Assembly: GCA_947476405.1 (NCBI GenBank)
Contig: CANJQG010000004.1
Location: 32,650-96,649 of the forward strand
Reading direction: 5' to 3'
Length of the DNA: 64,000 bases
Source of the DNA: Thiotrichales bacterium
GTDB lineage: Bacteria > Pseudomonadota > Gammaproteobacteria > Francisellales > CACEW01
In this document: one piece after another, positions 25,754-33,735 of the stretch
Position numbering within the stretch: the first letter of the stretch is position 1
Layout: each line of letters starts with the position of its first letter
Made by a program: the position numbers and the translations under genes
Notes under the pieces: generated by a model
The model's input: only the letters and a program-made list of their open reading frames with translations
What the model was told of the DNA's origin: nothing
The model's database searches: none

Positions 25754-28050
25754 GTGGGCTGCTCCGGTTCAATCACAGTAAGAGACAGCCAGTGGCCATG
25801 AATCAATTGTTGTAACAGTGGCTGGCGTTGAATAATATCAATAACACGCTGCTGAGGGGCATAGACCACAATCAATAAACGCTGAGGCTGATGAAGTAGT
25901 TGATTGCCAAAGCGGACACTTTGCTCGGGCAGGCCGATTTTTAAGTCGCTGTCATTGCCTTCGACCACGCCAATTCTACCGACGATGCTGTGAAGGGTTT
26001 TATTGCCTGCGCCAAAAAAGTCTGGGTTAACGGTCGAAAAATAATATTGCGCGTTAATCCAATGCGCAACCACTGCTGGAGCACATAAAATCGACTCCAA
26101 TATGCTTCCCGTTGCATCGCTTTTGGGATCATAGCAATGTAAAAAGGAGCGGCGCTCTAAGTCAATACCCCGAGTAAATAAACGTGGACCAATGATCAAC
26201 GCGGCATTATTGGCCAGACCTAACTCTGGAATCATCTCAGCCCAATCAAAGGGTTTGCGCCAAAGCTTATTGCGGTTGGGCCAACTGATTAAGCGTTCTT
26301 GACGAAGGTCGCTGCTAGCCTGATGCAGGTCTTGTTGAAAAGTATGAAAGGTGGCATTGCTTGGAGTTGGGGTTGGAGCAAGCCAGCGGATTTCATCTGT
26401 GGTCGTGTTATGACATGCGGGGATAAATTGCGTCTCTTCTGGGATATCAATCCCTTTATTGCGCAAGGCGTTTCGAATCTCAGGATCATTCAGGCTTTGT
26501 GCGGCCATTGTAGCATTCGCCATGCCGGAGTTTCCGCCGCAAGCGCCACAGTTCAGTGCGCTGGCAAATGGATTGTTGTCTGACTGTGATTCATGGCCAC
26601 AAATCACGACCCATTGGGCAAAGTTTTGCGTTAAACCTATCGTTTGCAATAATGATGCGGCACTATTCACTGCTTGTTCAAATGGAATATGGGACTGATA
26701 CTGGGGAAGTGTTTTCTGCTTATGATGGCGCAGAGGAATCCACTCCTTGATCCATAAGGCAGCCGCGGGAAATAGTGACAGCATTTCAACTAAGCCAAAA
26801 CAACTGAGCGGATGATTTTTGCTATTTTCCAATACCGTTTTGGCCGCCTGTATCGCTTGCCCTAAGCGTGTTTGTGGTCGGGTATTTTGGCTCACCACAT
26901 CGCTTGGGCTGACCAACGCGGGGCATTGTAGGCGACAAGCGCTCGTCTCATCCAGTTTAAAGATAAAGCCAAAAAAACCGGCAATCCCAAAAGTGTGATA
27001 TTGCGGATGCTGCTCAAGTTTTCTCCGTAATCCTTCAGAACGGGCATCCATGCAAAAAATCAATTGAACGGCAGGGCACGTATCGGTTTTAGGAGGGGAT
27101 GGCTTCAAAATTTTTTCGAATAAATCCTGTTGATAGGCTTGCTCGTAAGCAGTTTGCCAGGTCAATAAAATATCCACATGATCTAGGGGTGGAATAAGAG
27201 CACTTCTGCTATTCGCGCGGTACCATTGCTGCCAAATCAAACTTTGTGAGGCGGTGCTTGATATCGCGATCACATCGTAGCTTGAATGGTTTGCCAGAAT
27301 ATATTCATAGCATAGCCACATTCCTACCAGGGTGATAAGATCCGCATCGCCTTCCAGCCAGGGGTTTTCGGGATGGCGCTGTAGCCATTGAATCAATCCC
27401 GCATAACCCTTGAGTTCTAATAAAATACGGCTGAAATAAACAGGCAGCATTGTTAAGGGAATGCCTATTTTTTGCAACAGATTTTCAATGGTCACTTCGA
27501 TCGCGTGTTGTGGTTGAAGTAATGCTTTTAGTTTGGGTTGCTCAAGCACAATAAAATGGCACCAAAAGGCCCAGAGTGATTGCTTGGGCTTGGGTAGCCA
27601 ATTGGCCTCTCCTCGGTCAAAATAAGGGGTCATCCATTGTAGACATTGTTGCCTGACCCAGTTTTTGTGCTTGCCAGAGGGCAAATGATCCAACTGCTCG
27701 CTTAGCAAAATCAAAGTGTGCACGGGAGCGATTTCCTCGCAGAGCTTTTGCTGCAAGGCAAGATCCAACCAAAAATCGTTGTGCAGATAATCTGAGCCTA
27801 GGTTTTTTTGAATGGCTTTTTGGAGATGATCTGGGCTGATTGTGCCCGCTTTAAAAGCATCCATATAAAAACGGAGTGACATGGTGCCGGATTGACCATG
27901 AAGGCTATAGAGTTTCGACAAGACCGTTTTGATGCTGTGATGTTTAGCCTCCCAGAGCGGATTAGTCGCGATAAAGCTATTGAGTGGCCAGTATTCGCTA
28001 ATCCATTCGCTGGCTTCGATGATTGCTTGTTTAATGATATCTGGATTCAT
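25726..28050 (-). CDS. dabA: Inorganic carbon transporter subunit DabA (DUF2309)
   Basis: DabA is the large cytoplasmic subunit of the energy-coupled DAB dissolved-inorganic-carbon accumulation system and resembles a beta-carbonic anhydrase. The zinc/active-site elements are visible: CMDARSEGLR (Cys and Asp-Arg pair), CGHES with the His, and a second Cys in ALNCGACGG. At 774 residues it is of normal length. I choose the ATG at 28050, which overlaps the dabB stop as ATGA; an earlier in-frame start at 28086 would overlap dabB by 40 bases. The enzyme should convert CO2 to bicarbonate vectorially, powered through DabB. Confidence 0.93.
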   Translation of the reverse strand: MNPDIIKQAIIEASEWISEYWPLNSFIATNPLWEAKHHSIKTVLSKLYSLHGQSGTMSLRFYMDAFKAGTISPDHLQKAIQKNLGSDYLHNDFWLDLALQQKLCEEIAPVHTLILLSEQLDHLPSGKHKNWVRQQCLQWMTPYFDRGEANWLPKPKQSLWAFWCHFIVLEQPKLKALLQPQHAIEVTIENLLQKIGIPLTMLPVYFSRILLELKGYAGLIQWLQRHPENPWLEGDADLITLVGMWLCYEYILANHSSYDVIAISSTASQSLIWQQWYRANSRSALIPPLDHVDILLTWQTAYEQAYQQDLFEKILKPSPPKTDTCPAVQLIFCMDARSEGLRRKLEQHPQYHTFGIAGFFGFIFKLDETSACRLQCPALVSPSDVVSQNTRPQTRLGQAIQAAKTVLENSKNHPLSCFGLVEMLSLFPAAALWIKEWIPLRHHKQKTLPQYQSHIPFEQAVNSAASLLQTIGLTQNFAQWVVICGHESQSDNNPFASALNCGACGGNSGMANATMAAQSLNDPEIRNALRNKGIDIPEETQFIPACHNTTTDEIRWLAPTPTPSNATFHTFQQDLHQASSDLRQERLISWPNRNKLWRKPFDWAEMIPELGLANNAALIIGPRLFTRGIDLERRSFLHCYDPKSDATGSILESILCAPAVVAHWINAQYYFSTVNPDFFGAGNKTLHSIVGRIGVVEGNDSDLKIGLPEQSVRFGNQLLHQPQRLLIVVYAPQQRVIDIIQRQPLLQQLIHGHWLSLTVIEPEQPTCAIAIPES

Positions 28051-29528
28051 AACCATCCCCGGATTAATAATAATAAAGCGACCCATGCCATTAATCCATG
28101 AGTCAACCTAGGTGATATTGGAATGAGAATAGCATGCTGGAGTCGTTGATAAAACGCGTTAATATAGCCTTTTTGTAAGCTGATTCGGTAGGCCCATTGA
28201 CCTATTGCGCTTTGCATGAGCTTATTTTTTGGAATCAACCACCCTAGCCACTGCCAAGCAAACAGTAATGAGATGATTAACCCCTGAAAGGACGTGCTAA
28301 GCGTGATATGGGCAGAACGCTCAGGGAAATACAGACAGAGTAAATGCGTCCACCAACAATAAAGATTGACGATTAAAAACAGTCCAATCGCACTGAGAAG
28401 TAAAGTCTGCCAGGAGAGTCGTTGTTGCAACACGCTATGGCAAGCTTGTGCAAGTGTGATGGCGCTAAATCCCCAGAATAAAACAGGCGGTAAGCTGAGT
28501 GACCACGATAAATGGCAGCGCCATAATATCAACAAAGCCACGCTGGTACTGATGAAGGCTGTGCATAATCGCCGGATAGTGCTTGGTTTGATATAGTGGG
28601 TTATGACCCAGGATCGATTACCATTATTCAAAAACAATCCGGCTTTCAATAAACCATGCGTCATCATATGTAAAAGCGGAGCGCTAAACACGCCCAGGCC
28701 AAATTGAAACACCATAAATCCCATCTGTCCCATGGTTGAATAGGCTAGTTTTTGTTTGACATGGCTGCATGTGAGCATACAAAAACTGCCAAATATGGCG
28801 CTGATCAAACCAATCAAAAGCAATGCCAGCATGACAGGTGCATGTTGGTAAAATAGCGGTGCCAGTCTTAGCAATAAAAATCCTCCTGCATTAATCACCC
28901 CTGCATGCATCAAGGCTGAAACGGGTGTGGGGGTTTCTAACGTATCTGGCAACCAAACATGAAATGGAAATAGCGCTGATTTGGTCATGATCGCAATCAT
29001 CAGCAGTACAGCAATCCACCCCGAGTGTTGCGCATGAATAATCACGCTGTAATCTGAACTTCCCCAATATTGATAAGATAAAATTACCGCACTTAAAAAA
29101 CAGATATCGCCGATGCGATTGATCAGAAATTTCTTCAAAGCCGCTTCGCGTGCCCTCGGTCTGTGGGCATAATGATTGAGCAGCCAATACAAGGTCAAAC
29201 CAATACATTGCCAGGCAATAAAGGCCGTGAGTAGATTGCTTGAGAGGATGAGTAATGTGACACTGGTGCTGACCCAGCACAATCGTGCTAAAAATAAGCG
29301 TCTTTTAGGATCTGCAGTCATATAGCGTCGGGCATATCCAAAAATAATAAGACTAATAAAGCTCACTAAAATCAGTATCACAATCGATAGCAGGGGAATC
29401 AGGGTCGGCCGGATTAGGCAGCTGATCGCGATGATCCATTGCGCAGCAAGCAAGAATTGACTGAGGCGAGAATGATAAAAGCAAGAAATACCCGCAAGCA
29501 AGGGCAAGCACAACAGAAGTAGCGTCAT
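28047..29528 (-). CDS. dabB: Inorganic carbon transporter subunit DabB (NuoL-like)
   Basis: A 493-residue polytopic protein of the proton-conducting NADH-quinone oxidoreductase/Mrp antiporter family, paralogous to NuoL. It has FIAWQCIGLTLYWLL, the lysine segment MTKSALFPFHVWLPDTLETPTPVSALMHAG (about residue 180) and KLAYSTMGQMGFM. Its direct coupling to dabA identifies it as DabB, which supplies cation flux to DabA, rather than a complex I subunit. It is the first gene of the leftward cluster, divergent from the LysR regulator. Confidence 0.93.
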   Translation of the reverse strand: MTLLLLCLPLLAGISCFYHSRLSQFLLAAQWIIAISCLIRPTLIPLLSIVILILVSFISLIIFGYARRYMTADPKRRLFLARLCWVSTSVTLLILSSNLLTAFIAWQCIGLTLYWLLNHYAHRPRAREAALKKFLINRIGDICFLSAVILSYQYWGSSDYSVIIHAQHSGWIAVLLMIAIMTKSALFPFHVWLPDTLETPTPVSALMHAGVINAGGFLLLRLAPLFYQHAPVMLALLLIGLISAIFGSFCMLTCSHVKQKLAYSTMGQMGFMVFQFGLGVFSAPLLHMMTHGLLKAGLFLNNGNRSWVITHYIKPSTIRRLCTAFISTSVALLILWRCHLSWSLSLPPVLFWGFSAITLAQACHSVLQQRLSWQTLLLSAIGLFLIVNLYCWWTHLLCLYFPERSAHITLSTSFQGLIISLLFAWQWLGWLIPKNKLMQSAIGQWAYRISLQKGYINAFYQRLQHAILIPISPRLTHGLMAWVALLLLIRGWL

Positions 29529-29624
29529 TCATATTATCCTGGGTTAAGATTGTGTTGATTATAAAGCCGTGTTATCATTTTTAAAAATTTATAATTATTG
29601 GCTTAACCATCACGAGAAAATGAT
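29529..29624. promoter_or_regulatory. Divergent promoter region between dabB and the LysR gene
   Basis: A 96-base AT-rich gap between divergent genes. It contains the palindrome ATTTTTAAAAAT followed by TTATAATTATT, and TTATAAAGCCGTGTTAT just before. Such T-N11-A/ATAA-TTAT patterns are where LysR-type regulators usually bind. I cannot assign exact -35/-10 elements. Confidence 0.4.
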
Positions 29625-30539
29625 ATGAGACTCAGCCTACACCAACTTACTGTATTTCGTGCTATTGCTGATCAAGGTGGCATCACAGCTGCGGCACAGA
29701 AGCTACATATGACTCAACCTGCCGTGTCGAATATTCTCAAGCAACTACACCACTATTATCAGCAACCCCTGGTTGAGGTCATCGCCAAAAAGGTATATTT
29801 AACCGAGGCAGGCAAGGTCTTGTATCAGCATGCCGTTCAAGTGGATCAAATATTGCATAAAGCAGCCACAGAAGTAAAATCGCTGGGGGGTGGCGTACGG
29901 GGTAACTTACGATTAGCCGTGGTGTCGACCGCTAAATATTTTGTGCCACGTTTATTAGGCGCTTTTAAACGCTGCTATCCCGAGGTGAATATCACCCTGG
30001 AAGTCTTAAATCGTGAACAGGTGATTGAGCAGCTTACGCAAAACCAGAATGATTTTGTCATTATGAGTCAGCCCCCCTTAAACATTCCCATTGAGGTTGA
30101 GCCTTTTTATGAAGATCAATTGGTGCTTTCCTGCGCCACGGATCACCCCTTATTCAGTCAAAAAAAAATTGCGTTTTCAGTCCTGAGTAACGAGCCCTGG
30201 TTAATGCGTGAAAAAGGCTCTGGCACGCGCATGGTGATGCTGAAATGGATGCATCATCATCAGATTATACCCAATAGTATCATGGAAATTGGCAACAACG
30301 AATCCATCAAGCAGTTGGTGATGGCGGGGATGGGCATTTCTTTGCTCTCAAAACAAAGCATTGAAATCGAATTAGCCGCTGGATTAATTGCGATATTGCC
30401 CGTTAAAGGCTTGCCCTTGAAGCACGAGTGGTATATGGTGCGGCATGTCGATAAACAGCCCTCTAATTTGGTGCGCACTTTTTATGAGTTTGTGCAACAA
30501 CATCCTGACTTGGGACATTTTTTAACGCTAAAAGAGTGA
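29625..30539 (+). CDS. LysR-type regulator, CbbR-like, of the dab cluster
   Basis: A 304-residue LysR-family regulator. The N-terminal winged helix-turn-helix reads LSLHQLTVFRAIADQGGITAA then LHMTQPAVSNILKQL; the coinducer-binding domain starts near residue 90 (GNLRLAVVSTAKYF). The HTH resembles CbbR/CmpR proteins that control carbon-fixation and CO2-response genes. It is divergent from dabB with 96 bases between the starts, the usual layout for a LysR regulator and its target. The inducer is unknown. Confidence 0.88.
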   Translation: MRLSLHQLTVFRAIADQGGITAAAQKLHMTQPAVSNILKQLHHYYQQPLVEVIAKKVYLTEAGKVLYQHAVQVDQILHKAATEVKSLGGGVRGNLRLAVVSTAKYFVPRLLGAFKRCYPEVNITLEVLNREQVIEQLTQNQNDFVIMSQPPLNIPIEVEPFYEDQLVLSCATDHPLFSQKKIAFSVLSNEPWLMREKGSGTRMVMLKWMHHHQIIPNSIMEIGNNESIKQLVMAGMGISLLSKQSIEIELAAGLIAILPVKGLPLKHEWYMVRHVDKQPSNLVRTFYEFVQQHPDLGHFLTLKE

Positions 30540-30626
30540 GCTAAATCAATACTAAAGTTCAATCATATGCTATGCTATGTTCGATTTTTTATACTTATTT
30601 ATTGTTTTATTTTTTAAAAAAATCAA

Positions 30627-30654
30627 TTGCATTTTATCAAAAAAAAATTATAAT
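30627..30654 (+). promoter_or_regulatory. Sigma-70-like promoter
   Basis: TTGCAT, 16 bases, then a perfect TATAAT, 36 bases ahead of the ATG of the small membrane protein gene at 30691. Confidence 0.55.
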
Positions 30655-30690
30655 AGGAGCGCTATACTACAACCGATCAGAAGGACACTT

Positions 30691-30984
30691 ATGCTATCCG
30701 TCATCAAAAAAAACCCGATTCTAACCACTTGCCTAATCATAGCACTCTTATTAGGCTTTATTTTTGCAACCACAAAACCCGGCAATAACTCCAACAATCT
30801 AGATAAAGAGGAACCGAAGTACATCTCAGCTGGGCTTTTCACAATCGCCCTCATGGGCCTGTTTGCGTTATGCCGTAAGTATTGTAAGCGGGACGAGGAA
30901 GAATTACACCAACCACTTCTCCCCATGAGAGTAGCAATGTTAGTGCGCCCTGCCCCCGTTATCGCTCCGCCACTCACCCCATAA
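30691..30984 (+). CDS. Small membrane protein with proline-rich tail, unknown
   Basis: A 97-residue protein with two hydrophobic segments (about residues 9-28 and 46-63) separated by a polar loop (KPGNNSNNLDKEE). A basic Cys-containing stretch (CRKYCKRDEEE) and a proline-rich end (APVIAPPLTP) follow. The ATG at 30691 has AAGGA 8 bases upstream and a good promoter before it; a longer frame from 30577 would include the promoter. I recognise no family. The short tail with prolines is similar in style to other orphan proteins here. Confidence 0.6.
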   Translation: MLSVIKKNPILTTCLIIALLLGFIFATTKPGNNSNNLDKEEPKYISAGLFTIALMGLFALCRKYCKRDEEELHQPLLPMRVAMLVRPAPVIAPPLTP

Positions 30985-31050
30985 AAAATTATTTATATCA
31001 ATGATCGTATTCAATCTAACTTGCATCTTATTATTTATTTTGAGACAATG

Positions 31051-31075
31051 ACATCCTGCCATTTTATTAGGATGT
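31051..31075 (+). promoter_or_regulatory. Hairpin in the leader of the DAHP synthase gene
   Basis: ACATCCT and AGGATGT form a 7-bp stem with an 11-base loop, ending 12 bases before the ATG. Flanking TGAC/GTCA could extend the stem past a bulge. The AGGA in the 3' arm is the only Shine-Dalgarno-like sequence nearby, so the hairpin could affect translation. That role is inference. Confidence 0.35.
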
Positions 31076-31087
31076 TGTCATCACAGC

Positions 31088-32119
31088 ATGAAAACTCAAG
31101 ACCTTCGCATTAAAAGCATCAAGCCCTTGATCTCACCGGCATTACTGATTGAAGAATTGCCCCTATCTGATCCACTCGCAATTCAGATTCATCAGGATCG
31201 TCAGGCTGTGGCGGATATTATTCAGGGAAAAGATTCCCGCCTTTTGGTTATTGTAGGTCCCTGCTCTATTCATGACCCTCAATCAGCTTTGGAATATGCG
31301 GATCGCCTGGCTGTTTTAGCTAAAAAACTGCAAAAAAAACTAATGATCGTCATGCGCGTTTATTTTGAAAAACCACGCACGACCGTGGGCTGGAAAGGAT
31401 TGATTAATGATCCGTATTTGAATGACAGCTATCAAATCAATCAAGGCTTGCGAATTGCACGCCATCTCTTATTGGATATTGCTCATAAAGGCCTACCCAT
31501 TGCAGTGGAATTTTTGGACACCATCTCCCCTCAATATGTGGCGGATTTAGTCAGCTGGGGAGCGATCGGCGCACGAACAACAGAAAGTCAAATTCATCGC
31601 GAACTGGCCTCGGGTTTATCCATGCCGATTGGCTTCAAAAATGCGACTTCCGGTGATATTGATATTGCTTTAGACGCGGTGAAAGCAGCCAGTCATCCTC
31701 ATAGCTTTTTGGGCGTGACCAGTCAAGGCTTATCAGCCATTGTGATGACCGCAGGCAACTTAGATACACATATTGTCTTACGTGGCGGAAAAAGTGGCCC
31801 CAATTATGACTTAGCGTCATTACAAGCAATGATCAAAGCACAGGAAGCCCGTCAGATCAAAACAGGTTTGATTGTCGATGCAAGCCATGCAAACAGCCAA
31901 AAAGATTATAAGCGGCAGATCGAGGTGCTAGAATCTGTATTGCAAACCAAACAAAGTCATCCCGAATTACCCATTGTAGGGGTCATGATTGAAAGTCACC
32001 TTATAGAAGGACGTCAAGATTTAAAGCCAGGCCAGACTTTAGAATATGGTCAAAGTATCACAGACGCCTGTTTAGGCTGGGAGCAAACCGAGGCTATTTT
32101 GAATAAACTAGGAGCTTGA
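31088..32119 (+). CDS. 3-deoxy-7-phosphoheptulonate (DAHP) synthase, class I
   Basis: It condenses phosphoenolpyruvate and erythrose-4-phosphate, the first step of the shikimate pathway. The 343-residue protein is of the AroG/AroF/AroH type, with VGPCSIHDP (about residue 56), KPRTTVGWKGLINDP, GARTTESQIHRELASGL, LRGGKSGPNYD and VDASHANSQKD. Which amino acid controls it cannot be read from sequence. It heads a three-gene operon with chorismate mutase and prephenate dehydrogenase, so it probably serves tyrosine synthesis. Confidence 0.94.
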   Translation: MKTQDLRIKSIKPLISPALLIEELPLSDPLAIQIHQDRQAVADIIQGKDSRLLVIVGPCSIHDPQSALEYADRLAVLAKKLQKKLMIVMRVYFEKPRTTVGWKGLINDPYLNDSYQINQGLRIARHLLLDIAHKGLPIAVEFLDTISPQYVADLVSWGAIGARTTESQIHRELASGLSMPIGFKNATSGDIDIALDAVKAASHPHSFLGVTSQGLSAIVMTAGNLDTHIVLRGGKSGPNYDLASLQAMIKAQEARQIKTGLIVDASHANSQKDYKRQIEVLESVLQTKQSHPELPIVGVMIESHLIEGRQDLKPGQTLEYGQSITDACLGWEQTEAILNKLGA

Positions 32120-32120
32120 A

Positions 32121-32393
32121 ATGCGCGACCTGCCTGAAATCCGAATGGAAATAGATCAAATTAATGAAGATTTACTGGCCTTGTTAAATCGTCGAGCCAG
32201 CCTAGCCTTAGAAGTTAAGACAGCCAAAATCGCATCGGGAATGCATCTAGATGATTATTACTGCCCAGAACGGGAGCAGCATATTCTTGAAGACCTCATC
32301 AAAAAAAATAAAGGCCCTTTGCAGGATTCTGATATAAAAATTATTTTTCAAGCGGTAATGACTTGTTCTCTTGCATTACAACGCCGAGCATAA
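32121..32393 (+). CDS. Chorismate mutase, AroQ type
   Basis: A 90-residue all-helical AroQ-fold domain that converts chorismate to prephenate. It carries the usual pattern: EIRMEIDQINEDLLALLNRR at the N-terminus, a conserved Lys in LEVKTAKI and a PEREQHIL segment. It is a free-standing domain, not fused to a dehydratase or dehydrogenase as in E. coli PheA or TyrA. It starts one base after the DAHP synthase stop and ends two bases before tyrA. Confidence 0.9.
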   Translation: MRDLPEIRMEIDQINEDLLALLNRRASLALEVKTAKIASGMHLDDYYCPEREQHILEDLIKKNKGPLQDSDIKIIFQAVMTCSLALQRRA

Positions 32394-32395
32394 TC

Positions 32396-33202
32396 ATGCT
32401 TCATTTTGGAAAAGTCATCATTGTAGGCCATGGATTAATAGGCGGGTCTTTGGCATTGGATATTAAACGTCTCAAGCTTGCAGACCATATCATCACTTAT
32501 GATTTGCTTAACACTGATTCTGTCCTGATTTCTGCTGTTCCTGAAACAGACTTAATTATATTTGCAACACCGGTGGAAGCCATTCCTGATTTGGTTCGCA
32601 CCTGCAAGCCCCATTTGAAAAAACACACTATTTTAATGGATGTGGCCAGCACTAAATCCAATCTCATCTTACAATTGACGTCTATTTTAGGCTCTCAAAT
32701 TGATCAATTTGTTTTTACACATCCTATTGCAGGTAAAGCAAAGTCCGGATATTCAGAAGCTGAAGTGGGGCTTTTTAACGCAAGGCCCGTCATTATCATC
32801 CCTTTAGCTGAGACCCAACCTGCCCTACTCGAACAGATTCGTCAATTTTGGCAGCTGATCGGCGCAGAGGTGACCCTCATGACGGATACCCAACATGATG
32901 CTTTTTATGGGCGTTATAGCCATCTTTCAAATCTATTAGCTTATGTTTTAAAGGCACAGCTTAGCGATGCAGATCAAGCCTATTCGCATTTGCTCCCCCC
33001 TAGCTTTAAAGCGATGACCCGTCTGGCAGACTCCTCTCCCGAGATGTGGCGTGATATTTGCATCAGCAATCAGACTGAGATTTTAAAAGCCATTCATTAT
33101 TTTCAATCCGCGCTCACCCAGCTTGAGTCTTTGATTCAAAAAGGAGACCCGCAGGCATTATTAAATCACCTACATAACGCGCATGCAAATATCTCTCTCT
33201 AA
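32396..33202 (+). CDS. tyrA: Prephenate dehydrogenase
   Basis: A 268-residue NAD(P)-dependent dehydrogenase that makes 4-hydroxyphenylpyruvate (or arogenate to tyrosine). It has the Rossmann motif VGHGLIGGSLALD, FATPVEAIPDL, the catalytic-domain FTHPIAGKAKSGY and FYGRYSHLSNLLAY. The ATG at 32396 is chosen over an earlier in-frame codon at 32363, which would overlap the mutase gene and precede the Rossmann strand with unrelated residues. No prephenate dehydratase is in the window. Confidence 0.92.
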   Translation: MLHFGKVIIVGHGLIGGSLALDIKRLKLADHIITYDLLNTDSVLISAVPETDLIIFATPVEAIPDLVRTCKPHLKKHTILMDVASTKSNLILQLTSILGSQIDQFVFTHPIAGKAKSGYSEAEVGLFNARPVIIIPLAETQPALLEQIRQFWQLIGAEVTLMTDTQHDAFYGRYSHLSNLLAYVLKAQLSDADQAYSHLLPPSFKAMTRLADSSPEMWRDICISNQTEILKAIHYFQSALTQLESLIQKGDPQALLNHLHNAHANISL

Positions 33203-33297
33203 TAAAACAGTTTAATTGTTTTACACTGCATGATCTAATACTAAGAAACAAGAACTACTTAAGTTTAAAAGTAGCAAACTAAAAAAGGAGAGTACGC

Positions 33298-33687
33298 GTG
33301 AATATATTGATGAGCCACTATAAAGAGACCTATAATGTTACGCAAGGCAATGCTTTGACAAAAGTAAAAGCGGTGATTATGCATCATTCTGCTGAATGGG
33401 AACTCAATGCCGATGCACTCCTCACTGATTTACTGGATGATCTGCAAATCACTGCAGATGATGTCGTAGATTTCTTGTCAACGATGTGCGATCAAGGCGA
33501 AGGAAACGAAGCCTTTCAATCTGCTGTCCGCTCCTTACAAATTTCACAAAGAAGATCTTATTTACAAGCGATGAAAAAAGAGGGTTCCGATCGGTTTGAT
33601 ATACAAAACCCCGCAGAAGAAGAGGGTGACCTATATCAAATGCCGATGCACGCTTTTAATATAGAGGATTATTTAAGCTTAAGATAA
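33298..33687 (+). CDS. Hypothetical acidic helical protein
   Basis: A 129-residue soluble, acidic protein with no hydrophobic segment. It starts at GTG with GGAG 7 bases upstream; the in-frame ATG at 33310 is too far from that site. The middle is helical (ALLTDLLDDLQITADDVVDFL) and the end is acidic with Met/Tyr. I recognise no family. A short GACAC/GTGTC hairpin followed by GTTTT lies about 10-25 bases after the stop and may terminate it. Confidence 0.6.
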   Translation: MNILMSHYKETYNVTQGNALTKVKAVIMHHSAEWELNADALLTDLLDDLQITADDVVDFLSTMCDQGEGNEAFQSAVRSLQISQRRSYLQAMKKEGSDRFDIQNPAEEEGDLYQMPMHAFNIEDYLSLR

Positions 33688-33735
33688 GATGACACGAATC
33701 AAGTGTCGTTTTAAAGTTTAAAGCGGGGCAGGGTA

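Noticed and set aside
26299..26750. Several plus-strand frames
   Set aside because: They lie antisense in dabA over its conserved zinc-site region.
28051..28086. Upstream start for dabA
   Set aside because: It would overlap dabB by 40 bases; the ATG at 28050 gives the usual ATGA coupling.
33203..33223. TAAAACA/TGTTTTA inverted repeat as tyrA terminator
   Set aside because: The stem is all A/T except one pair and would be weak; not called.
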